Notes: generated by a model from the letters alone, not told the origin. A stretch of 12,804 nucleotides of DNA from CAYFMS01 sp964491425 (GCA_964491425.1 CAZBFR010000026.1:1-12804), one strand, 5' to 3'; numbered from the stretch's first letter, positions 1-6,393 are shown. Translations and numbers: made by a program.

Positions 1-54
1 TCAGGTCGTAGTTCCCGCAACGGAGTGAGGGTTCGAGTCCCTCTCACGGCACCA
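1..54 (+). tRNA. tRNA-Leu(CAG), 3' portion
   Basis: This is the 3' part of a class II tRNA whose 5' half lies before the window. It opens in the anticodon loop with CAG, which would make it a leucine tRNA, followed by the 3' strand of the anticodon stem (CGTAG). A long variable arm (about positions 12-26) with a short self-pairing stem is typical of Leu/Ser tRNAs. A T-arm with stem GAGGG/CCCTC around a TTCGAGT loop and the acceptor strand TCACGGC follow, then an encoded ACCA ending at 54. The 5' acceptor strand is not visible, so a displaced 3' fragment rather than a whole gene cannot be excluded. Confidence 0.85.
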
Positions 55-125
55 TTTAGAAAAGTTAAACTTCATGTTCATGAGGAGCTATGTGCCGAAT
101 TACATAGTGGCTAGAACCCTTTGTT

Positions 126-1199
126 ATGAATTTAAGCATTGGTCGAATTGTGTCAGTGGTAAAGAATCATAAGAAAAAGTTTGGAGTACTCGCGTTTGCC
201 GTTGTGTTGATCGGCGCAATTATAGGCGTTGGGCATGTTGTTAATGAGGCTAAAACGAAGAAGGAACTAGAGCTGCATCGTCTTGAACAAGAGAGGTTGA
301 AACATGATCAGCAAGCTGCATTTGATTTATTTTTAGACGGTTACAAATCTTTATATGAATTTTACCCGTTGGTGAAAAGTGACGATCCGGCGTATTTTGC
401 TGTTTTAGCCAAGGAGTCGGCTCCTTATCGAGTTACCGATCAGTGGAAGGCGATTAATGCGAGCAATCGTCGAAAAGCTTCGTACATTCTTGAAGATATA
501 AATGATATGCGGTTGGTATGTGGTCTTGATACCATCTGTTCAGAGCAGGCTACTGATTTTTACAGACTCTTAGAAAGATCTATTGAAACCTATGTGGGCG
601 GGATTGATGCGTGGGAAAATAACTCACCATACGACGGGAACACGCTAATGTCTGAAAGCTCGGATCTTCTCGAGGAAACGATTTTAGAGGGGGATCTTGT
701 ATATGACTTCTTTTGGACGTCCTTATCCGAGGAGCAGTTTGACATGTACTTCTCCATTGCCTCCACAGCTTATAACGAAGCCTCTGACCGCCACGCCGAG
801 ATACTTGGCTACTGTTCGTCCATCAGCCAAAAATATGAGGAATATGCGAGATACCAATCCGCCTGTGTGAACGATGATTTGTATGGATGGATTGCCCTCA
901 ACTCGCACAACTCGTTGGTGACTGAACAACCATATAAAGTAACCGGGACAACCTCGGGCAACGTGAGGTCAATTACAGTTACAACTGAACATTGGGAAGG
1001 GGGTGGGTGGGTTGAAAAAGATACCTATACGTTGAAAGATTTTAGTAGTGGTGACAAAAGTTTTTACTATCGACTAGCAGAAAAGTATAATAATCTTTTT
1101 CCAGGAAGCAATCGGTACGATTTTGTTGCTACAATGACGGACGGATCCGTGAAGACTGCGCAAACAACATTAACTTTCTTCGATTATGACTTTGAATAA
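126..1199 (+). CDS. Membrane-anchored orphan protein with beta-rich C-terminus
   Basis: Function not recognised. The 357-residue product has a short basic N-terminus (K13-K18), one hydrophobic segment at about residues 20-40, and a charged Lys/Glu stretch (about 42-62) that may be a short coiled coil. A helical middle region follows, with two Cys (132, 138) that could pair. From about residue 270 the chain is rich in Thr, Val, Gly and aromatics in alternating patterns ending TTLTFFDYDFE, which suggests a beta-sandwich. The topology implies an N-in anchor with the bulk outside the cell. The ATG at 126 has no clear Shine-Dalgarno. The gene begins 71 bp after tRNA-Leu and overlaps the next gene by up to 14 bp, so it probably leads an accessory operon. 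Confidence 0.75.
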   Translation: MNLSIGRIVSVVKNHKKKFGVLAFAVVLIGAIIGVGHVVNEAKTKKELELHRLEQERLKHDQQAAFDLFLDGYKSLYEFYPLVKSDDPAYFAVLAKESAPYRVTDQWKAINASNRRKASYILEDINDMRLVCGLDTICSEQATDFYRLLERSIETYVGGIDAWENNSPYDGNTLMSESSDLLEETILEGDLVYDFFWTSLSEEQFDMYFSIASTAYNEASDRHAEILGYCSSISQKYEEYARYQSACVNDDLYGWIALNSHNSLVTEQPYKVTGTTSGNVRSITVTTEHWEGGGWVEKDTYTLKDFSSGDKSFYYRLAEKYNNLFPGSNRYDFVATMTDGSVKTAQTTLTFFDYDFE

Positions 1200-1590
1200 T
1201 AAGATGTTTCTACGTTTTGCATTTGTTTTGGTCGTCCCCGTCCTTATTGGGGCGGGTTGCTCTAGCGCTGGTGATTGGGACTATGTTGGTGAGACCTCGA
1301 CTTATAGCGACGGATACGACTGGGCCGAGGATGAAGATGTAGACGATTTTGAAGATTGCCAAGATGAATTTGGATCAAGCAGTGCGGAAGATGGGTGCAA
1401 TGAGTATATAAGAGAGAATTACACGGGTTATCGTTCGTTTGGAAGCTATGACTGCACGGAGGATTGCAGTGGTCACGAGGCTGGCTATGAGTGGGCCGAA
1501 GATAATGGTATTGATGACGAGGACGACTGCAATGGTTACTCGCAGTCTTTTATCGAGGGTTGTTGGCAGTATGTCGAGGACAACTATTAA
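1186..1590 (+). CDS. Acidic Cys-rich lipoprotein-like protein with two internal repeats
   Basis: The 134-residue product starts with a signal-like hydrophobic segment (about 8-22) ending in IGAGC. Cys25 is a plausible lipidation site, although Gly at -3 is unusual for a lipobox. The mature part is strongly acidic and has two related units, about residues 43-79 and 100-134. Both read G-Y-[DE]-W-A-E-D, then an acidic run with [VI]DD, a Cys, ten to twelve residues, G-C, then Y-[IV] and a closing N-Y. Each unit holds two Cys (58/71 and 115/126), and Cys90/Cys94 lie between them, so disulfides or metal binding are possible. An alternative start is ATG at 1204, five bases after the previous stop. 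The 1186 start overlaps the upstream gene by 14 bp, consistent with translational coupling. Function unknown. Confidence 0.75.
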   Translation: MTLNNKMFLRFAFVLVVPVLIGAGCSSAGDWDYVGETSTYSDGYDWAEDEDVDDFEDCQDEFGSSSAEDGCNEYIRENYTGYRSFGSYDCTEDCSGHEAGYEWAEDNGIDDEDDCNGYSQSFIEGCWQYVEDNY

Positions 1591-1610
1591 TTCCTAAAGG
1601 AGCGAAAAGT

Positions 1611-2027
1611 ATGAAAAAGTTTGGAATCTTGGCCGCGGTTATTTTGGTGGCCGTAGTGGTGATTTTAACAGTGCTCAGCGTTTCATTATTCGTGGCCATA
1701 AAAGATAGGAACGAAATACAAAAACTGATGATTGAATCTGAAAGTGTGTTGCAAGCGGAAAGACGGCAAGCTGAGGCGGATGAGGAGCGACGTATGGGTG
1801 AATACACTTTAAAATTCCGCGATGAATGTAAAGAGGAAAAAGAAGATTTCTTACAAAGGGCCGAGGATTGGTTTAATAATTGTGTTAATTTTTACGATAC
1901 CGCCGATGGATGTCTCTCGTCAGAGGTTCACACCACGGTTTATTTACCTGAAATGGTAAGAATGAATAGGGAGACCTGGCTATCTGAGTGTATCGAGGGT
2001 AAAATGACTGAGATGGGACTTGAGTAA
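1611..2027 (+). CDS. Small membrane-anchored coiled-coil protein
   Basis: The 138-residue product begins MKKFGILAAV with one long hydrophobic segment at residues 5-30. A highly charged Glu/Arg/Lys helix (about 31-85, probable coiled coil) follows, then a short domain with four Cys (73, 91, 101, 127), enough for two disulfides if exported. The start is set by a good ribosome site (AAAGGAG at 1596-1602) nine bases before the ATG. A longer in-frame reading from 1560 would run back into the preceding gene and is not needed. The gene lies 20 bp after the lipoprotein-like gene and is probably co-transcribed with it. I recognise no family. Confidence 0.75.
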   Translation: MKKFGILAAVILVAVVVILTVLSVSLFVAIKDRNEIQKLMIESESVLQAERRQAEADEERRMGEYTLKFRDECKEEKEDFLQRAEDWFNNCVNFYDTADGCLSSEVHTTVYLPEMVRMNRETWLSECIEGKMTEMGLE

Positions 2028-2058
2028 GAAGCAGATTATACTGATTCGCTGTGACCCC

Positions 2059-2088
2059 TTCGATCGTAGTATGGATGCATCATATAAG
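2059..2088 (+). promoter_or_regulatory. Possible promoter before the tail-anchored gene
   Basis: In the 81-bp gap after the coiled-coil gene, TTCGAT (2059-2064) and TATAAG (2083-2088) are 18 bp apart. The -10 box lies 20 bp before the ATG at 2109. The match is moderate and would make the next two genes a separate transcript. Confidence 0.3.
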
Positions 2089-2108
2089 GCTCAATCAACA
2101 AATTCTAA

Positions 2109-2717
2109 ATGAATTGTAATATGACGGTATTTGAGGCCCAAGAAATCGTGCACCAGTTCGGAGCTGTCTTGGAGCGCGAAACCGGACCGTTTAGGAGGAT
2201 GTCGTTGTTACCAAGATCAAAAGATGACATCAAATCTGCCTATCGAATATTTATTCGTGAACTTATTTTTGAACAAGGTCCGTTGAGCGAGGATGACAAG
2301 AACGTTTTAACACACAGTTATGGGATGATCGATTCTTTTTTTCTGGATGGGGATGCGAAAAAGCTGACCGACATTTATTCAGAGTATAAACGTGATCATG
2401 ATTTATTTTCGCGAACGGAGTATAAGGAGACGCAAAAATGGTTTTTAGAATCACTTGCAAAAAATATCCCGAATATAGAATCCAAGTTGGACCTTGGTGA
2501 ATTTATTGACGGCGTGGAGCTTGAAAAGCGCTTGCTCGTCAACACTGATTACGAAGCTAATCAACCGCCTTCTCTTGTTGCGTCGAGGGAGCGGAGTTGG
2601 GAGCGCGAGCGGGTGCCGGTAAATCGTAACACGGTGCTGGTCTGTATATTTCTTTGTGCGATGTTTGTTCTTTCGGTGGTTGCGCTTAGTGCGATATCTC
2701 GAATTAACCTCGGCTAG
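2109..2717 (+). CDS. Tail-anchored protein of unknown function
   Basis: The 202-residue product has a soluble, mostly helical, charged N-terminal region (about 1-150). A low-complexity Arg/Glu linker follows (about 155-172), then one hydrophobic segment close to the C-terminus (about 176-196) ending SRINLG. This is the layout of a tail-anchored inner-membrane protein with its domain in the cytoplasm. A second ATG at 2121 (Met5) is an alternative start; neither has a clear Shine-Dalgarno. The stop lies 24 bp before the ATG of the DUF6602-type gene, so the two are likely co-expressed. I recognise no family. Confidence 0.7.
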   Translation: MNCNMTVFEAQEIVHQFGAVLERETGPFRRMSLLPRSKDDIKSAYRIFIRELIFEQGPLSEDDKNVLTHSYGMIDSFFLDGDAKKLTDIYSEYKRDHDLFSRTEYKETQKWFLESLAKNIPNIESKLDLGEFIDGVELEKRLLVNTDYEANQPPSLVASRERSWERERVPVNRNTVLVCIFLCAMFVLSVVALSAISRINLG

Positions 2718-2741
2718 CTGCTAGCTTTGATTCTTTTTACA

Positions 2742-3464
2742 ATGGATATAAAAACTTTTTTTATAGATACCAGCGCGGTCCTTGCGTCACAATTCATCAG
2801 AAGTTCAGGGATTAGGCACCGAGGGTTGAAGGGGATGAACAGAGAAATTTTTATTGAGGATTTTCTTACCTGTTTGTTTCCCAAAAAATTCGTTATTGGA
2901 ACGGGTGAGGTGATTGATTCGAAGGGCCGAATTAGCGAGCAGGCTGACGTGATTGTTTATGATGAGTTTATGCCCGTTTTTGACTACGGAGCCACCAAAC
3001 ATTTTTTAAGTAGCGGCGTTTTTGCGCATGTAGAAGTAAAATCGATTTTGAATAAACAATCGCTTGAAAAGTCCCTCAATATAACAAAAACAATCAAGAC
3101 ATTAGAGCGAGACCTTGAGGAAGATGTGAGTATGGTTCACGGCGAGCTTCCTAAAAAAATCTCCTCATTCATTTTTTCTTACGGTGGAATGAGTGCGGAG
3201 AGTTGTAAAAAACATTTTGAAAACTTTTATAAGAATGAGATTGAAATAGACAACAAAATTGACGCAATCTGTGTGTTGAACGAGTATATTATTTACAAGG
3301 AGCTTGATCGGGTGACAGGGATTGTTGAGTTTAGATTTAAAAAATCTAAAGGAGACACTCTGATGCTATTTTTCAACGAGGTGTTCTATGCGCTTCAAAA
3401 AAACTGGGCGGGTATACCAGATGTGTCTAAATACTTTGGCGAAGCAACCTTCCCTGATTTTTAA
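2742..3464 (+). CDS. DUF6602-type protein, putative PD-(D/E)XK nuclease
   Basis: The 240-residue product matches my recollection of the DUF6602 family. It has an N-terminal helix with HRG..G..RE (E35), then a VIGTGEVID segment (51-59), SEQADVIVYD (65-74, with D69), and HVEVKS (96-101, with E98 and K100). E35, D69 and E98-x-K100 fit the acidic/ExK arrangement of restriction-endonuclease-like folds, so metal-dependent nuclease activity is plausible. I infer this from motifs only. The ATG at 2742 is preferred over an in-frame TTG at 2727 because the family-like sequence begins after it; no strong ribosome site supports either. It follows a tail-anchored gene and ends 21 bp before repeat copy A, whose hairpin probably terminates the transcript. 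Context is accessory, and a defence role is possible but unproven. Confidence 0.7.
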   Translation: MDIKTFFIDTSAVLASQFIRSSGIRHRGLKGMNREIFIEDFLTCLFPKKFVIGTGEVIDSKGRISEQADVIVYDEFMPVFDYGATKHFLSSGVFAHVEVKSILNKQSLEKSLNITKTIKTLERDLEEDVSMVHGELPKKISSFIFSYGGMSAESCKKHFENFYKNEIEIDNKIDAICVLNEYIIYKELDRVTGIVEFRFKKSKGDTLMLFFNEVFYALQKNWAGIPDVSKYFGEATFPDF

Positions 3465-3485
3465 TACATTGAATGGACTCGCCTG

Positions 3486-3520
3486 AAACAAAAGCACCCC
3501 GCGGTTAAGCGAGGTGTTTT
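3486..3520. terminator. Terminator hairpin, repeat copy A
   Basis: The stem CACCCCGC (3495-3502) pairs with GCGAGGTG (3509-3516) around the loop GGTTAA. A T-run follows on the plus side and CTTTTGTTTC on the minus side, so it can act both ways. The one imperfect pair is a U-G wobble on the minus-strand RNA but a C-A mismatch on the plus-strand RNA, which suggests it evolved as a minus-strand terminator after tRNA-Val. Here it sits after the plus-strand DUF6602-type gene. Positions 3486-3518 are identical to copy C. Confidence 0.75.
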
Positions 3521-3577
3521 TGGTGGGAGCGTGAGGGCTCGAATCCCTGACCTTCACAATGTCGATGTGACGTTCTA
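3521..3577 (-). pseudogene. Decayed 3' fragment of tRNA-Val
   Basis: Read on the minus strand this copies the last 57 nt of tRNA-Val at 7195-7271: the anticodon arm with GAC still in the loop, variable region, T-arm, acceptor 3' strand CGCTCCC and ACCA. The T-stem carries changes that break pairing. The D-arm and 5' acceptor strand are missing, so it cannot be a working tRNA. The copied terminator directly follows its CCA end. This is the footprint expected where an element integrated into a tRNA displaces the old 3' end, although simple duplication would look the same. Confidence 0.8.
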
Positions 3578-3581
3578 CTAT
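3553..3581 (+). promoter_or_regulatory. Predicted promoter of the ASCH gene, inside the tRNA remnant
   Basis: TTCACA (3553-3558) and TACTAT (3576-3581) are separated by exactly 17 bp. The -35 box is the complement of the old tRNA anticodon stem. Transcription would start near 3588, leaving a leader of about four bases before the ATG at 3592. An inverted repeat CTACT/AGTAG (3575-3579, 3586-3590) spans the -10/start region. Confidence 0.5.
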
Positions 3582-3591
3582 TGCGAGTAGT

Positions 3592-3915
3592 ATGAAAACG
3601 ATTAAGTTTACAACCACGCTTGCGGAGATGATTCTCTCAGGAGAGAAGACGGCGACCTGGCGGTTGTTTGACGATAAGGATTTGGCGGAAGGGGACGAGC
3701 TTGAGTTTGTAAACAAGGAAACGGGGGAGGTTTTTGGGCGCGCGGTTGCTGTGCATGTGTATACGAAACCGCTTGGGCAGGTGAGTGAGGATGACTACAG
3801 TGGTCACGAACGTTACGCGAGTCACGGCGCTATGCTCGACGAGTTTCGAAAATATTACGGGGACAAGGTAGACGATTCAACGGAGTTAAAGATTGTGCGA
3901 TTTCAGGTGCTGTAA
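3592..3915 (+). CDS. ASCH-domain protein
   Basis: The 107-residue product has the size and pattern of a single ASCH domain (PUA-like beta barrel): a start like MKTIKF, then LAEMILSGEKTATWRL, a DLAEGDELEFVNKETGE strand pair, a central GHERY, and a final KIVRFQVL strand. ASCH proteins are thought to bind RNA or modified nucleosides, and E. coli YqfB is an amidohydrolase acting on N4-acetylcytidine. K19 and T22 in the K-T-x-T motif, with E73 in GHE, resemble the catalytic set I recall for YqfB. The role here remains unassigned. There is no Shine-Dalgarno; a promoter four bases or so upstream suggests leaderless translation. It is the only gene read from the copy A promoter, and a hairpin follows at 3923. 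Confidence 0.85.
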   Translation: MKTIKFTTTLAEMILSGEKTATWRLFDDKDLAEGDELEFVNKETGEVFGRAVAVHVYTKPLGQVSEDDYSGHERYASHGAMLDEFRKYYGDKVDDSTELKIVRFQVL

Positions 3916-3922
3916 TGGGAAT

Positions 3923-3954
3923 GGGGCTCTCCGCGGATGGTTGCGGAAAGCCCC
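3923..3954. terminator. Hairpin between convergent ASCH and small gene
   Basis: GGGGCTcTCCGC pairs with GCGGAaAGCCCC around an eight-base loop. It starts eight bases after the ASCH stop and lies ten bases beyond the stop of the opposing gene. No T-run flanks either side, so it may be a shared weak terminator or an RNA-protecting 3' hairpin. Confidence 0.55.
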
Positions 3955-3964
3955 GAGGTTGCGG

Positions 3965-4180
3965 TCACTCATCCTTCCAGCCGGAAGTATCGATGAGTTC
4001 TGCGAGAGGCGGGCGTTGCTCGCGCTCCTCTTCATTCCGCTTCGCTTGACGTTCGGCCTCTTGCCTGAGCCGTTCGGCGACGATGGGCGAGATCGGGGAT
4101 GATGGTGGCTGATCCGGATTGTATCCATACCAAATCCGAGCGTGACCACGACGTTGAAAAGATCCTTTTGCTTGACGCAA
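3965..4180 (-). CDS. Small Pro/Glu/Arg-rich protein, TTG start
   Basis: The 71-residue product has a basic start (MRQAKGSFQRRGHARIWYGY), a Pro/Ser segment (24-32), then a highly charged helix rich in Glu, Arg, Gln and Ala (about 34-56), ending GWKDE. No family is recognised. Reasons to believe it is real: a strong ribosome site GGAGGTG sits four bases before the TTG, an extended -10 promoter lies just upstream at 4198-4206, and a hairpin follows its stop. The TTG start and the short length keep confidence moderate. It begins immediately past repeat copy B, mirroring how the gene at 6394-7131 begins past copy D. Confidence 0.5.
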   Translation of the reverse strand: MRQAKGSFQRRGHARIWYGYNPDQPPSSPISPIVAERLRQEAERQAKRNEEEREQRPPLAELIDTSGWKDE

Positions 4181-4197
4181 GACTCACCTCCGCCGGG

Positions 4198-4206
4198 ATT
4201 ATAACA
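4198..4206 (-). promoter_or_regulatory. Extended -10 promoter (TGTTATAAT) past copy B
   Basis: Read on the minus strand, TGTTATAAT is a perfect extended -10. No good -35 is present, because the terminator T-tract occupies that position. It lies 17 bp before the TTG of the 71-residue gene, and the same layout occurs at copy D. Confidence 0.5.
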
Positions 4207-4215
4207 AAATCAAGT

Positions 4216-4267
4216 AGAAACAAAAGCACCCCGCGAATCCGCGAGGTGTTTTTGGTGGGAGCGAGAG
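4216..4267 (-). repeat. Repeat copy B: tRNA-Val 3' tip plus terminator
   Basis: These 52 bp are identical to 7158-7209. On the minus strand they hold the last bases of tRNA-Val (through the acceptor strand and CCA) and the terminator hairpin, with 9-bp stem CACCCCGCG (4227-4235) and CGCGAGGTG (4240-4248). Homology to the tRNA stops abruptly at 4267, leaving only about 18 nt of tRNA. Perfect identity across a non-coding stretch suggests a recent copy or gene conversion. Confidence 0.9.
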
Positions 4268-4280
4268 TTGTAGGAGGATA

Positions 4281-4322
4281 TTGTGTAGCATTTGTATTTA
4301 CGGCTCCTTTCGCGAAGTGTAA
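4281..4322 (+). other. Possible leader mini-ORF before the 669-residue gene
   Basis: GGAGG (4273-4277) precedes a TTG at 4281 that opens a 13-codon frame ending with TAA at 4320-4322, three bases before the ATG at 4326 and in the same reading frame. It could be a leader peptide coupling translation, or the original 5' end of the large gene interrupted by a stop. The three-base spacing to the TTG is short, so it may be fortuitous. Confidence 0.25.
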
Positions 4323-4325
4323 AGT

Positions 4326-6335
4326 ATGCTTTATATGAGAGAATTACGAGGTCGAGGATTCGCGCCGGCAGAGACCGTCGATTCGAAAGTCCCCGAAGCA
4401 CAACCTGATGATAAAGCGCATGAAGAGGATACCTCCTGCCCAGAGACGTTTAGGCCGGGCGCTTACCGTGATCCTGTGGACTTTCTTACTCAGAGTGTAG
4501 ATCCCGCAACGGCTACTGCGCGTCGCAAAAAAGTGTTAAAAAAAATAGCGCAATACCAGGTTTCGCAACAAGACTGGAAGGATTGGGTCGCTTCCGATGA
4601 ACTCCCACCGATTTATCGTGGCGAAAATGCCCAAGACCATCCATCCGATCCGGTTACCCTATTCCAAGGCATTTCGGATAATGCGTATGCGCTTCGTTTT
4701 CTTGCGTGGGAAACGATGAGATCGCCCGATAGATATCGTGAGGTAAAACCATCGGATCTCGGGTTATTTTTAAACAAAAATTCCGATATTCTGTCCGCGG
4801 TTGATCAGATACAGTCCTTTTTAAGCAAAGGAGGCGCGGAATTGGATGAGAGTAAAGACAAGGAACGTGAGAGGAGCATGAATGCATTTCTTGCGCATGT
4901 ATACGGCGATGAGTTCAGTCGATATTTATTAATGGTTGAATTGATGCGGGAAGCAGAAATCGCTCATCCAAAATCCTATGGCAGGTACTGTCGTGAAAGC
5001 CGTGAAAATGATCGAATACAGCGTCGTACAACTTCTATTTTTGTGGACGAAATGACAAAAGCGGTTCACGCGAAATTGAAAAAGGAAAAAGCGGTTGGAG
5101 CCAGTGGCGCCATAGATATCAAGTCTTTAAGAACCTCACTAATGAAACGGCCTTTAATTAAGGTGACACGGTCGGGAATGGACAGCTACGTTTTCGACTA
5201 TGCGTTTGAGAATGCGTTGGCTACTGTGTTGGCCAAGCTTGATCAAGTGCGTCTGATGAACGAGGCGGATTCGGCCATGGAAGACCGTGAGACGAATATT
5301 GAAGTTATCAAGAAACGATTTGAGGACTCTTCGATCCGTGAGTTGACGGAGAGCGAACGAGAAGGCGTTATCGAGCGTTTGAAGCCCGAGTTCGAAGCGT
5401 GGTCGTCTAGTGAGCTGTTAACGGAGATGGAGAGCTCGGGGGTACAGACAGACTTTTCCATGAAAATAGGAGGGGACAAGACTCTCTATGTGTCTCGGGT
5501 GTTTTCCATGGACGAATCAAGCAGAATTGCGGTTATCGGATTTGTTTGTGGCGCATCGGAGGTTGTTCCTGTGGTCTATTACCTAAGTAATTCACATGCC
5601 ATTTGGAAGCACTTGCCCGGTGTTTCGCGTAATGCCGAAGGAGAGCATGCACATTATTCCAAAGGTGAAGGGGAAAACCGTGTTGCTCTACCAGCAAGCA
5701 CACAAAGACAGTTATTCGAGCTAGCGAAATTAGAATCCGCCTCAGATCAAGATATCGACACACCGTCTAGTGTAATCTCTCGATTTGTTGATTTATCGTC
5801 GCGTGTGCGCAGTGTGCGTGGAGACTATTTTAAAAGCGAGAGACGGGCGTTGGTAGGAATCCCTCGTCCTAGTAATTGGGGTGAGTATGCCCATATTATC
5901 AATCCGGAACACTTGGAAATCGCTGATAGCGAGAAGCCAGACTTCACAATCATGATCGCAAACTGGGAAATCGATAATCCGCTCTATGGAAAAGTACTTG
6001 CCGAAGCGTATCCTTCGAGAAATGGTTTGTTTTGCTATACGTTTCATCGAGACACGAAACAACGAGTCTGGATAGCGAATATTGATTGTGGTGATAGTGA
6101 CGTGACGAGCGACGGGCTCAATGTAAAGTGGGTTGATTGCCCACCGTTGACGGTTCCGGCCCTCGACTATGGGCATCAGTCGCTTTGTCGTTGGACCGAC
6201 TTTGCAGAGTACCCTTATGGGGATACATTTCCACACTACCTTAGTAAACTAGCCGTAATACGGGAGTATTGTAACGCGAAGGGGCTAGAAATTGATTGGG
6301 CCGGTTTATGGACACCTGCAGAAGTTACTGGATAG
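4326..6335 (+). CDS. Large orphan protein, 669 residues, probably cytoplasmic
   Basis: I recognise no named domain. No signal peptide or membrane segment is visible. The N-terminal ~50 residues are acidic and Pro/Glu-rich, probably disordered. Residues about 60-400 are mostly charged and helical, with many Glu/Lys/Arg heptad-like stretches. From about 400 there is more beta character (YVSRVFSMDESSRIAVIGFV, then VVPVVYYLSN). The C-terminal region (about 540-669) has repeated aromatic motifs such as GLFCYTFHRD and VWIANIDCG, and a WTDFAEYPYGDTF segment. Starts at Met1 (4326) or Met4 (4335) are equally possible; neither has its own Shine-Dalgarno. The gene fills the space between copies B and C and runs convergent to the next gene, with copy C between them. 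It is likely accessory cargo. Confidence 0.75.
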   Translation: MLYMRELRGRGFAPAETVDSKVPEAQPDDKAHEEDTSCPETFRPGAYRDPVDFLTQSVDPATATARRKKVLKKIAQYQVSQQDWKDWVASDELPPIYRGENAQDHPSDPVTLFQGISDNAYALRFLAWETMRSPDRYREVKPSDLGLFLNKNSDILSAVDQIQSFLSKGGAELDESKDKERERSMNAFLAHVYGDEFSRYLLMVELMREAEIAHPKSYGRYCRESRENDRIQRRTTSIFVDEMTKAVHAKLKKEKAVGASGAIDIKSLRTSLMKRPLIKVTRSGMDSYVFDYAFENALATVLAKLDQVRLMNEADSAMEDRETNIEVIKKRFEDSSIRELTESEREGVIERLKPEFEAWSSSELLTEMESSGVQTDFSMKIGGDKTLYVSRVFSMDESSRIAVIGFVCGASEVVPVVYYLSNSHAIWKHLPGVSRNAEGEHAHYSKGEGENRVALPASTQRQLFELAKLESASDQDIDTPSSVISRFVDLSSRVRSVRGDYFKSERRALVGIPRPSNWGEYAHIINPEHLEIADSEKPDFTIMIANWEIDNPLYGKVLAEAYPSRNGLFCYTFHRDTKQRVWIANIDCGDSDVTSDGLNVKWVDCPPLTVPALDYGHQSLCRWTDFAEYPYGDTFPHYLSKLAVIREYCNAKGLEIDWAGLWTPAEVTG

Positions 6336-6357
6336 TGATATATCGATAATTTACGAA

Positions 6358-6390
6358 AAACAAAAGCACCCCGCGGTTAAGCGAGGTGTT
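6358..6390. terminator. Terminator hairpin, repeat copy C
   Basis: The stem CACCCCGC (6367-6374) pairs with GCGAGGTG (6381-6388) around GGTTAA, identical over 33 bp to copy A (3486-3518). No tRNA sequence remains beside it. On the minus strand the hairpin begins five bases after the stop codon of the 6394-7131 gene and is followed by CTTTTGTTTTT, an efficient-looking terminator. On the plus strand it lies 22 bp after the 669-residue gene but has only TT behind it. Confidence 0.8.
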
Positions 6391-6393
6391 CGT

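Noticed and set aside
88..107. Hairpin CTATGT/ACATAG after tRNA-Leu as a terminator
   Set aside because: The stem is only six weak pairs and no T-run follows, so it is not supported as a terminator.
1560..1610. Upstream extension of the coiled-coil gene from 1560
   Set aside because: It overlaps the end of the lipoprotein-like gene, while the ATG at 1611 has a clear AAAGGAG.
3521..3590. A second functional tRNA-Val in copy A
   Set aside because: The D-arm and 5' acceptor strand are absent and the T-stem pairing is broken.
3480..4270. CRISPR array
   Set aside because: The repeats are only four, irregularly spaced by 0.7-2 kb, and are explained by tRNA and terminator sequence.
4099..4338. 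79-codon plus-strand frame crossing copy B
   Set aside because: It runs antisense to the better-supported 3965-4180 gene and through the tRNA/terminator repeat, and it has no ribosome site.
5793..6236. 147-codon minus-strand frame
   Set aside because: It is a shadow of the 669-residue gene; the translation is rich in Arg/Ile/Thr without pattern and has no expression signals.
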